From Nitrospira sp. UBA5699 (GTDB lineage: Bacteria > Nitrospirota > Nitrospiria > Nitrospirales > Nitrospiraceae), in contig DIHJ01000100.1 in NCBI GenBank assembly GCA_002420105.1, positions 22,627-45,732 of the forward strand: DNA of 23,106 bases, written 5' to 3'. Shown here piece after piece: positions 14,627 through 21,628 of the stretch (positions are counted from its first letter, which is position 1; each line of letters begins with the position of its first letter). The notes below the pieces were generated by a model. The model was given only the letters and a program-made list of their open reading frames with translations. It was not told the origin of the DNA and made no database searches. The position numbers and the translations under genes are program-made.

Positions 14627-15187
14627 CTATTGCACGGCCTGCTTGCCGGCTTCCCCCCGCAGGAAGGTGGCGATCTTGATGCTGAATGTGAGCTGCTGGT
14701 CTTGCGGCGTCGAGGAACGAATCAGGTCGAGGTCCTCGATGTAAACGAGTTCCTCCGCCGTTTCAATGTCGTAGAGAAACCGCCGGAGGTCCTCGTATCG
14801 GCCCGTCATCGTACCCTGCAGCAGCCCCTTGCTCGTATTGGAGACGGCGGTCGCTTCGGTCTTATAGGAAAGGGCCGGCAACGTCACATGGTTTCGCTTC
14901 GCCTCTTCGGTAATGCCGAGCGCCAGCGGGGCAAAATCCCGTTCTTCAGGCAGAGCCGCCCAGACCTGCGCCAGATCCTTCTTCGCACGTCGGGCCTCCT
15001 GATGATGCTGGTACTCTCTCCTGGCCTGCAGCCACTCCGCTTCCAGCCGGGACCGGGTCTGCTCCGCGGTGTCCGTTCCAAGCGACTTTACGGCCCAGAG
15101 GGCGCAGAAGAGGATCACGGCCAATCCGGCCCATGGGATCAGGGAGCCGTGGGGCTTCCTCAGTTCTTGCTGCAGCAGATTCGGCAT
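14627..15187 (-). CDS. pilO: PilO/GspM-like inner-membrane alignment protein
   Basis: A 186-residue bitopic protein: short cytoplasmic N terminus, transmembrane helix at about 17-35, a coiled-coil rich in charged residues at about 40-78, then a small alpha/beta domain ending in FSIKIATFLRG. The sentence GLLQGTMTGRYEDLRRFLYDIET is very typical of PilO proteins, where a ferredoxin-like domain follows the coiled coil. PilO pairs with PilN to form the inner-membrane platform connecting PilM and the ATPase with the secretin. ATG 15187 lies 6 bases after the PilN-like stop. Confidence 0.82.
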   Translation of the reverse strand: MPNLLQQELRKPHGSLIPWAGLAVILFCALWAVKSLGTDTAEQTRSRLEAEWLQARREYQHHQEARRAKKDLAQVWAALPEERDFAPLALGITEEAKRNHVTLPALSYKTEATAVSNTSKGLLQGTMTGRYEDLRRFLYDIETAEELVYIEDLDLIRSSTPQDQQLTFSIKIATFLRGEAGKQAVQ

Positions 15188-15193
15188 GTCCGG

Positions 15194-15823
15194 CTATGCC
15201 CCCTGAGGGCGATATCTCAATTTCAAGTCGAATTCCACAAGCCCGTCGTTTCCCGCGTGGTGTTGCCCGAGAACCGGATCGTGAAAGACCGGATGCGTCT
15301 GCAATCTCAGCGTCAGCGCGGTCACGTCTTCCACCGTGACCGCTGCTCCGGTCAGATGAATGACCGCACTGCCGGGGTCCAGCCGCACACTCTTGATCGA
15401 CACACGCGGAGGAATGGCCTCCTCGAGTCCCGATAGAAACTGGGTCCAGGAAAAATTGCGTTTCGCGAGCAACTGGTTCGCCAAGCCGACCTCGTCGGGC
15501 AACTGCCGCAACGACGCCTCGGAAAGATCGATCCCTTCCCCCTGCGCCTCGGCGAGAAGCTGGCGATCCTGGGCACGAACCTGGTCCAGGCGCGCTTGTA
15601 TTTCACGCAGGTCACGAAAGGCGATCGCGGTCTGTGCCGCACACCACAGCATCCAGACGGCGAGCCCGAGGCACACGGCCTGTAACACCAGGCGGACCGG
15701 TTCGACATATGCCCGGTAACGGCTGCCGAGTTCGAGACGAAAGTAGCGCATCCCGCCGGTCTGCCACCGGAAGCTTCCGATGCGGTCCGCGATCTGCGTG
15801 AGAACCGATCTCGTGTGTCGCAT
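15194..15823 (-). CDS. pilN: PilN-like inner-membrane alignment protein
   Basis: A 209-residue bitopic protein with a transmembrane helix at about 43-63, a coiled coil (DLREIQARLDQVRAQD) and a periplasmic domain containing NFSWTQFLSGLEEAIPPRVSI, a hallmark pattern of PilN. PilN partners PilO and binds PilM through its cytoplasmic end. The ATG at 15823 is 3 bases after the PilM-like stop and is translationally coupled; a second ATG at 15751 (MRYFRLELGSR) would give a protein nearer the usual PilN length with the basic end close to the membrane helix. The classic N-terminal INLLP PilM-binding motif is not seen; RLEL may take its place. Confidence 0.82.
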   Translation of the reverse strand: MRHTRSVLTQIADRIGSFRWQTGGMRYFRLELGSRYRAYVEPVRLVLQAVCLGLAVWMLWCAAQTAIAFRDLREIQARLDQVRAQDRQLLAEAQGEGIDLSEASLRQLPDEVGLANQLLAKRNFSWTQFLSGLEEAIPPRVSIKSVRLDPGSAVIHLTGAAVTVEDVTALTLRLQTHPVFHDPVLGQHHAGNDGLVEFDLKLRYRPQGA

Positions 15824-15826
15824 TCC

Positions 15827-16825
15827 CTAGACCAAGCCTGCCACAACGGGAAGAGCGGCCAACGACGCGCTTCCTCCCGCACGGGACCATCCCAGGCTTT
15901 CGACGTAGTCCCAGTGCAGCTGCTCCGTCGCCACGCCCAGTTCATTGCCCAGCGCGGCCTCCAACCCGGGCACATCGCAGTCCGTCACGAGCACCAGATT
16001 CGCGGGATGAAAGTTCGGATGATGCTCCCGGCAAGCCAGGAGCGACGTCCCGGATTCGCGGACAATCTTTTCGACCCATTCTGGCCCCCGCATCTCTCCG
16101 GTCGACGCCGGCTCGCCGGTCAGTAACTTCGTCCGCACGAATACCGGCCGCCCCTCGTGAATGACAAAACACGTCAGAGCCCCGTCCGCGACCGCGATCC
16201 AGACAAGGTCCCGATTCAATCGTCTCCACCCTCCTGCCGCCTTGAGCCAGAGATCGAACAGGCGGAAACTGGCCACCGACACCTCCTGGGGCTGCAACCC
16301 GACCGCTTCACAGGCCGACTCGTACTGCATCAGGATCGTTTCCTGAATGGCAATCACCAGGACGACATAGACGTTTCCACTCGGCTGCCGAGGGGGGAAC
16401 ACCTGCCACACGAGCTTGGCTCCGGCCAGAGGCAGCCGCTGCTCCTGCCCAAGACGCCAGCGAATGAGCGCTTCCTGCTCTTCCGCCCGCGCAGGCAGTT
16501 CTTCCAGCTGAATGACGGTGGCGCGCACGGCCAGATCCGGCAAGACCAGCGTGATCGAACGAGGCATGTCCGAAAGCCATGTGCGTCCGAAGACGCGAAG
16601 CGGCTTCGACGGCCCCGTCAAGGCCCGAAGGCGCTCCTCCAACGCGGCCCCGTCGGTGACATTCGGGTCGATGGGAGACAGCCTGACCGCTCCGGGCGGC
16701 GCCGGGGACACGACGCATCGATACCGGTACCGTCCGCGCCAGGTCCGGGACGCTTCACCCCACGCCAGGATCTCCGCTCCGATCTTGAGGCATTGCCTCG
16801 GTCGACTCCCGCACAGCCCCAACAT
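15827..16825 (-). CDS. pilM: PilM/GspL-like actin-fold cytoplasmic protein
   Basis: A 332-residue soluble protein between gspE and pilN, the usual place of pilM. Supporting features are the middle segment ARAEEQEALIRWRLGQEQRLP and the later ESACEAVGLQPQEVSVASF, which is the PilM/GspL pattern 'AGL-P-x-x-h-D', then WIAVADGALTCFVIHEGRPV. The N terminus (MLGLCGSRPRQCLKIGAEIL) lacks the DIGSxxxK phosphate-binding turn of ordinary PilM, so nucleotide binding is doubtful and the protein may be nearer to the cytoplasmic half of GspL. ATG 16825 is 3 bases after the gspE stop, with AGGAAGGG upstream. Its stop is 3 bases before the PilN-like ATG. Confidence 0.75.
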   Translation of the reverse strand: MLGLCGSRPRQCLKIGAEILAWGEASRTWRGRYRYRCVVSPAPPGAVRLSPIDPNVTDGAALEERLRALTGPSKPLRVFGRTWLSDMPRSITLVLPDLAVRATVIQLEELPARAEEQEALIRWRLGQEQRLPLAGAKLVWQVFPPRQPSGNVYVVLVIAIQETILMQYESACEAVGLQPQEVSVASFRLFDLWLKAAGGWRRLNRDLVWIAVADGALTCFVIHEGRPVFVRTKLLTGEPASTGEMRGPEWVEKIVRESGTSLLACREHHPNFHPANLVLVTDCDVPGLEAALGNELGVATEQLHWDYVESLGWSRAGGSASLAALPVVAGLV

Positions 16826-16828
16826 CGC

Positions 16829-18556
16829 TTACCCTTCCTCGCTGAATGTGACGCGATTGATCTCGCGCAAGGTAGTCCCGCCTTCGATGACTTTTCGCAA
16901 CGCCGACTGCCGGAGCGTGATCATGCCGCCCGTGACCGCCCGATAGCGGATTTCGGAAAGCGGGCGCTCCGCGAGAATCATTTCCTTGATTTCATCGGTG
17001 AGATCGAGAAACTCCGTGATGCACTGCCTTCCGCGATAACCCGTGCCCAGGCACTCATGACAGCCTTTGCCCTGATAGAACGGCACGTCCTTGTATTCCT
17101 CATAATCCAGCCCGGATTCCTCCGCCAACAGTTTGTCGATCCTGACGGGGATGCGACAGCCTTGGCACACCATCCGAATCAGCCGCTGAGCCAGCACGCA
17201 ATTCAACGCCGCGAGAAAGTTGTAGGCATCAATGCCCATCGAGGCGAATCGCCCGATCACGTCGAACACGTTGTTGGCGTGCACGGTCGTCAGGACCAAA
17301 TGGCCGGTCAGCGCCGACTGAATGGCGATTTGGGCCGTTTCAGAATCACGGATTTCGCCCACCATGATCTTGTCCGGATCGTGACGCAGAATAGAACGGA
17401 GGCCGCGGGCAAACGTAAGACCTTTTTTTTCATTCACCGGAATCTGCACCACGCCCGGCAGCTGATACTCAACGGGGTCTTCGATGGTGATCAGCTTGTC
17501 TTCCTTGATGTTCATTTCGGTGATGGCCGCGTACAGGGTCGTCGTCTTTCCGCTTCCGGTCGGTCCGGTGACGAGCACCATGCCGTAGGGCCGGGTGATG
17601 GCGCGGCGGAACCGCTTCAGATCCTCTTCGTTGAATCCCAGACGGTCCAGCCGCAGCGTCGAGACGCCGGTGCTGATGGCTTCCCGATCCAGAATGCGGA
17701 TGACGACCGATTCGCCGAACACGCTCGGCAGAATCGAGACACGGAAGTCGACGGTCTTCCGTTCCAATCTCATTCGGAAGCTCCCGTCCTGCGGAACGCG
17801 TCGCTCCGCAATATCAAGATCCGACATGACCTTGAGCCGAGAGACGAGCGGGGCATGCAGACGGATGTCCAGCGGCTCCATCGCGGGAACCAGGATGCCG
17901 TCGACCCGCAGCTTCACTTTCGTCGCCCGGTCGGCCGCCTCAATGTGAATGTCGCTGGCCCGTCGCTGCATCGCGCTCAGCAGGATGGAATCGAGGAGTT
18001 TGACGGCGGGACTTTGATCCTCGCCGGCGTGATCGATCGTGAGCACCTCCTCGCCGCGCTCGTCCTCCTTGACCAGAACCGAACGGTATTCCGCCTCCAA
18101 CTCCCGCAACACCTGGCTCGATCCTTCGCTGCGTTCCAACGCGGCGAGAATGGCGGCTTTGGGGGACACGACCAAGTCGAGTTCGCGGCCGAGCAACAAC
18201 TCCAGTTCATCGATGCCCAACAGGTCTTGAGGATCGGGGATCGCGACTGTCAGACGGCCGCCCTGCTCCGCAATCGGCACGAACGGATGTCGCTGCATCA
18301 ATTTCACCGACAGCCTGTCGTAAAAGGCCTGATCCACACGGAAATTGGCGAGCGGGTCGAAGGGCAACCCGAATTGCAACGCGAGCGCCCGCGCGAGCTG
18401 TTCCTCCGAGAGCGCCCCTTCGCCGACCAACGTCGAACCGAGGTCCGCCGTGACTCCCCCCAAACGGTTCAACGTCTGCTCGACGACATGTCTGGGGACC
18501 ATCCCTTGCGCGACCAAAATATCGGCCAGTGCCGGCCTTGTCATGCTTCGAGCCAT
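16829..18556 (-). CDS. gspE: Type II secretion / type IV pilus assembly ATPase (GspE/PilB)
   Basis: A 575-residue hexameric motor ATPase that drives pilin or pseudopilin polymerisation. Order of parts: N-terminal MshEN-type domain (1-150), linker, N2 domain with SDIHIEAAD (201-209), Walker A GPTGSGKTTT (331-340), Asp box ITIEDPVEYQLPGV, Walker B IMVGEIRD (397-404), His box HLVLTTVHANN (419-429), and a zinc-binding four-cysteine motif Cys464, Cys467, Cys499 and Cys502. Length and motifs are normal for PilB/GspE; no retraction-type PilT features. ATG 18556 has GAGG upstream; a second ATG 12 bases later is possible. It follows gspF after 65 bases, in which I see no promoter, and runs into the pilM gene. 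Confidence 0.96.
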   Translation of the reverse strand: MARSMTRPALADILVAQGMVPRHVVEQTLNRLGGVTADLGSTLVGEGALSEEQLARALALQFGLPFDPLANFRVDQAFYDRLSVKLMQRHPFVPIAEQGGRLTVAIPDPQDLLGIDELELLLGRELDLVVSPKAAILAALERSEGSSQVLRELEAEYRSVLVKEDERGEEVLTIDHAGEDQSPAVKLLDSILLSAMQRRASDIHIEAADRATKVKLRVDGILVPAMEPLDIRLHAPLVSRLKVMSDLDIAERRVPQDGSFRMRLERKTVDFRVSILPSVFGESVVIRILDREAISTGVSTLRLDRLGFNEEDLKRFRRAITRPYGMVLVTGPTGSGKTTTLYAAITEMNIKEDKLITIEDPVEYQLPGVVQIPVNEKKGLTFARGLRSILRHDPDKIMVGEIRDSETAQIAIQSALTGHLVLTTVHANNVFDVIGRFASMGIDAYNFLAALNCVLAQRLIRMVCQGCRIPVRIDKLLAEESGLDYEEYKDVPFYQGKGCHECLGTGYRGRQCITEFLDLTDEIKEMILAERPLSEIRYRAVTGGMITLRQSALRKVIEGGTTLREINRVTFSEEG

Positions 18557-18621
18557 ATACGCCTCGTTGACGGCTCTCTCGCGGTCATCGGACGACCTGC
18601 TCCGGTCACTCCGCGTTCATC

Positions 18622-19833
18622 TCACACGTTGCCGGCCATCTGAAACACGGGAAGATACATGATGACCACGATTCCTCCGACGACAACTCCCATAATCAAT
18701 AACAGAACCGGTTCGATCCAGGTCGTCAGCTGGGTCAACCGGAGATCGAGATCGCCTTCGTAGAACTCGGCGATATCGTGCAGCATGGCTTCCAGAGAAC
18801 CTGTCTCCTCGCCGACCGACAACATTTCCATCGCCAGTTTCGGAAACACTTTCGGCCGATCCAGCGCGGCGGCCAGCGTCGTGCCTTCGCGGATCTCATC
18901 GACCGCATCGGCGACTCCGGCGGCGATAAACCGGTTGGAGATGGCGCTCTTCGTAATATGCAGCGCCTCAACCAGAGGCGTACCGCCGGCAAGGATCGTC
19001 CCCAACGTCCGGGCCAGTTGAATCGTATGATGCTTGATGAAAATCGCCCCCAGAACCGGCGCGCGCAGGAGGAACCGATCGATCACGAGATGCCCGTTCA
19101 CCGTGGCATAGTAGGCCCGACCGGCCAATAGAAGCGCGATGCACAACGCGAAACCCGGAACAACATAGACCTTGACGGTGGACACGAGGTCGATCAGGAG
19201 CTGCGTGGCGGCCGGCAGCGACTTGGCCGTTTCCGCGTATACGGAGACGAACGTCGGCATGACATAGCTCAACAGAAATCCGACAACGGCCACGCCCACC
19301 AGAACGAGAAACCCCGGGTACGCCAATGCTTTCGCCACCTTCTGGCGCAAGCCGATCATCAGCTTCAGATAGGTGATGAAGCGCTGCAACACGTCGACAA
19401 GATTGCCGGATTGTTCGCCGGCCTTGATCGTGGCGACGTAGAGTTCCGAAAAATATGAAGGATGTTTGGCCAAGGCCTCCGACGCGGAGGAGCCGCCGCG
19501 AATATCCTGGCGGACCATCCGCAACGCTTGCTGGAATCCTTGATGCCGGGCGCGCTCGATCAGCAGATCCCACACCCGGAGCACGGGGAGACCGGCCTTG
19601 ATTAGGGCCAGCAATTCTTGGTTGAAAACCAGAAACTCGCCCAGAGGCAGTCCTCGAAACGCGCTGACTCCGGGAAGCGGCCGGCTGCCCGCCGCCCCCC
19701 GACGCTGCAACCTGAACACGAGCAGGCCTTGCCCCTCCAGCTTGGCGCGGACGAATTGTTCTTCATCTCCCTCGATTTGACCTTCCAGGATCGATCCGTC
19801 CGGACGTGCCACTCTGTACGCATACAAGGCCAT
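18622..19833 (-). CDS. gspF: Inner-membrane platform protein (GspF/PilC)
   Basis: A 403-residue polytopic protein around which the ATPase turns. An N-terminal cytoplasmic part (1-60, YAYRVARPDGSILEGQIEGD) precedes two repeated GspF domains, each with a GE-x-x-G motif: GEQSGNL at 139-145 and GEETGSLEAML at 341-351. Transmembrane helices are at about 172-194, 222-242 and 372-395, and the sequence ends in the family's MYLPVFQMAG. ATG 19833 follows the LysM gene by 43 bases, with no strong ribosome site just upstream; in this family the beginning M-x-x-Y-x-Y-R-A supports this start. Confidence 0.95.
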   Translation of the reverse strand: MALYAYRVARPDGSILEGQIEGDEEQFVRAKLEGQGLLVFRLQRRGAAGSRPLPGVSAFRGLPLGEFLVFNQELLALIKAGLPVLRVWDLLIERARHQGFQQALRMVRQDIRGGSSASEALAKHPSYFSELYVATIKAGEQSGNLVDVLQRFITYLKLMIGLRQKVAKALAYPGFLVLVGVAVVGFLLSYVMPTFVSVYAETAKSLPAATQLLIDLVSTVKVYVVPGFALCIALLLAGRAYYATVNGHLVIDRFLLRAPVLGAIFIKHHTIQLARTLGTILAGGTPLVEALHITKSAISNRFIAAGVADAVDEIREGTTLAAALDRPKVFPKLAMEMLSVGEETGSLEAMLHDIAEFYEGDLDLRLTQLTTWIEPVLLLIMGVVVGGIVVIMYLPVFQMAGNV

Positions 19834-19876
19834 GGCGACAACTCAAGCGTGATGGCGGAAACAGCCCCTACAGGCG

Positions 19877-20749
19877 TTACGGATTGGACTGGGAGCGCTC
19901 GCCCGACCGGTCGGAAGCATTCCGCTTCTGAGGTACTAATAGAGCCTGGCCCGCGTTGATCTGGTTATCGGTTAGATGATTGAGCGCCCGCAGCCGGTCG
20001 AGAGAAACGCCGTGCTTGCGGGCAATGCTCCACAGGGTATCGCCGGGCTTCACGGAAATACGCCGGATCGAAGATCCCGCCTCCTGACTCTCATCGACCC
20101 GCCCCGGCACGTCAATATCCTGCAGCAAAGAAGCGGGCGTGGCGAGAACCCTGGGCGCCTGTGCCGTCGCCCTCGGAGCCTCCGGAATCGAAGGGACGAC
20201 CACCGCCTTCTGCCCCTTCCGGATCGACGCCCCGGTCGGTGCCGGAATGCCGTCTTGTTCATCCGTCGCCGGATTTGACGATTTCGGCGACTTTTTCTGA
20301 AGTTGCCTCAGTTGATTCTGCAATCGGGAACTGCTTCGAAATACCCGTTCCCGCTCCGTCCGAGCGGCGATCAGTTCTTCCCGCTGCAATTCGATGACGT
20401 GACGGGCTTCGGACACCCGCCGTTCCGCTTCCCGCACCCGTCCTTCAAGTTGAGCGCGGGCCACCTGCGCATCGGCCAACTCCTGGCGGCGGGAGTCGAG
20501 TTCCGCCCGGAGTTCCGTCAGACTACGCTGCGCGTCACGCACCTGCGTCTTGAGCGTGTCGACGGTAAGTTGCAGGTCCACCATCTCCGGCTCGACGATC
20601 GGTTCCAACTCACCGCAGCCGATCGTTGAAACAGACATGACGCCGAGCAGAGCAAACAGCACGACTCGCGCCGTCGGAAAACCGCAGCAGCCGCCGCGCG
20701 GTTGTCGCCTGATTGACGGGACGCTATGAACATTCCGCAACATGGTCAC
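19877..20749 (-). CDS. Coiled-coil LysM-domain envelope protein of the pilus/secretion locus
   Basis: A 290-residue exported protein. A basic N terminus and a hydrophobic segment (about 28-44) end in STIGC with Cys45, close to a lipobox though Thr stands at -3. Residues about 55-152 form a long heptad-rich coiled coil. A Pro/Ala-rich linker (160-225) leads to one LysM domain at about 230-274 (ISVKPGDTLWSIARKHGVSL), which in other proteins binds peptidoglycan. The start is GTG 20749, overlapping the pseudopilin stop as GTGA; ATG 20743 is equally possible. Its place between the pseudopilins and gspF suggests that it anchors the machine to peptidoglycan, in the manner of FimV or TsaP, but homology to those was not tested. 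Confidence 0.82.
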   Translation of the reverse strand: MTMLRNVHSVPSIRRQPRGGCCGFPTARVVLFALLGVMSVSTIGCGELEPIVEPEMVDLQLTVDTLKTQVRDAQRSLTELRAELDSRRQELADAQVARAQLEGRVREAERRVSEARHVIELQREELIAARTERERVFRSSSRLQNQLRQLQKKSPKSSNPATDEQDGIPAPTGASIRKGQKAVVVPSIPEAPRATAQAPRVLATPASLLQDIDVPGRVDESQEAGSSIRRISVKPGDTLWSIARKHGVSLDRLRALNHLTDNQINAGQALLVPQKRNASDRSGERSQSNP

Positions 20750-21147
20750 CAGCGATTATACGGCGTTCCATTCGTACCGACAAACTCCGACCCGGAAAAT
20801 ACGTCAAAGATCCCGCCCTCCGTCATCTCCGTCATCTCCTGCCACGTGGAGTCGGACCGGGTAAAGGGATCCTTGGGAATCGCGCGAAGATAACCGGCGC
20901 TCACCAGCGCCTGGAGCGACGGAGGATATTTACCCTGATCCGCCCGATGCTGATCGATCACGTCTCGGAGTGTAAACAAATCCTGGCGCAGTACGGCCTC
21001 TCTCGCCTTTACGACCGACGCCTGATAGGTCGGCACGGCAATAGTGGCCAGAATGCCGATAATCGACACGACGATCATGAGCTCAAGCAGGGTAAAGCCT
21101 TCTGAGCCATGAATGTCACGCTCACCAGTCGCGATACTTCGTTCCAT
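20746..21147 (-). CDS. GspG-like major pseudopilin or pilin
   Basis: A 133-residue prepilin with a 17-residue leader ending in Gly; the mature part begins FTLLELMIVVSIIGILATIAVPTYQ with Glu at +5 (Glu22 of the precursor), the standard site for prepilin peptidase. After the helix come REAVLRQDLFTLRDVIDQHRADQGKYPPSLQALVSAGYL, the typical GspG pattern, and DPFTRSDSTWQ, then a short C-terminal loop. ATG 21147 is the only ordinary start in frame and lies inside the preceding gene, giving a 26-base overlap. No ribosome site stands out, so translation probably depends on reinitiation. It may be the main filament subunit of the machine. Confidence 0.9.
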   Translation of the reverse strand: MERSIATGERDIHGSEGFTLLELMIVVSIIGILATIAVPTYQASVVKAREAVLRQDLFTLRDVIDQHRADQGKYPPSLQALVSAGYLRAIPKDPFTRSDSTWQEMTEMTEGGIFDVFSGSEFVGTNGTPYNRW

Positions 21148-21628
21148 CCAATGCCGTGTCCTGGCTCATGGTCATCACGTCGTACACATCGTCGCCGCAC
21201 CAACTGGATGTATTCGGGGCATCCTTATAACAGCGCAGCTGCCAGTCGGCTTTTCCCGTCATCGGATCAAGGGGAAGACTCCTCAAATACCGCCTGATGG
21301 TGGTCCCTCGAACAGTGGCTTCCTCACTCGTAAGCTTGATTCCCAGCAGCATGTCCAACGACTTGGGATATCCGTAGACGCTCGCGACATCTTTGCACGT
21401 CAGCTTGTTCTTGACGCAGAGAGGACCGATCAGCAAATCCCCGTCACGATTCCATTCCATCTTGAAGGTATCGATGGCGGCCCGCAACACCCGCACATGT
21501 TGCCGAAGTTCGATTTCGTGCGATCGCTTGGCGGAAACCCGGCTCAACGGAAGCGCGACCGAAGCGAGGATCATCACGATCGTGAGGGTTACCAGCAACT
21601 CCAAGAGTGTAACCCCCGACTCTTTCAC
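21122..21628 (-). CDS. GspG-like pseudopilin with extra cysteines
   Basis: A 168-residue prepilin with a very short leader, KESG, and mature sequence VTLLELLVTLTIVMILASVALP with Glu at +5 (Glu10). The following part (LRQHVRVLRAAIDTFKMEWNRDGD) has the usual helix-then-GspG layout. A larger C-terminal half than the next pseudopilin carries four cysteines, in PLCVKNKLTC and in LRCYKDAPNTSSWC, which could form two disulfides in the periplasm. The start is GTG 21628, sharing GTGA with the secretin stop. It overlaps the downstream pseudopilin gene by 26 bases. It may be a minor pseudopilin or a co-subunit. Confidence 0.9.
   Translation of the reverse strand: MKESGVTLLELLVTLTIVMILASVALPLSRVSAKRSHEIELRQHVRVLRAAIDTFKMEWNRDGDLLIGPLCVKNKLTCKDVASVYGYPKSLDMLLGIKLTSEEATVRGTTIRRYLRSLPLDPMTGKADWQLRCYKDAPNTSSWCGDDVYDVMTMSQDTALDGTKYRDW

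Noticed and set aside
16157..18643. A plus-strand open frame of 828 codons antisense to gspE and part of pilM.
   Set aside because: The complementary strand carries an intact, motif-complete ATPase; the antisense product is low-complexity Arg/Gln/His-rich sequence.
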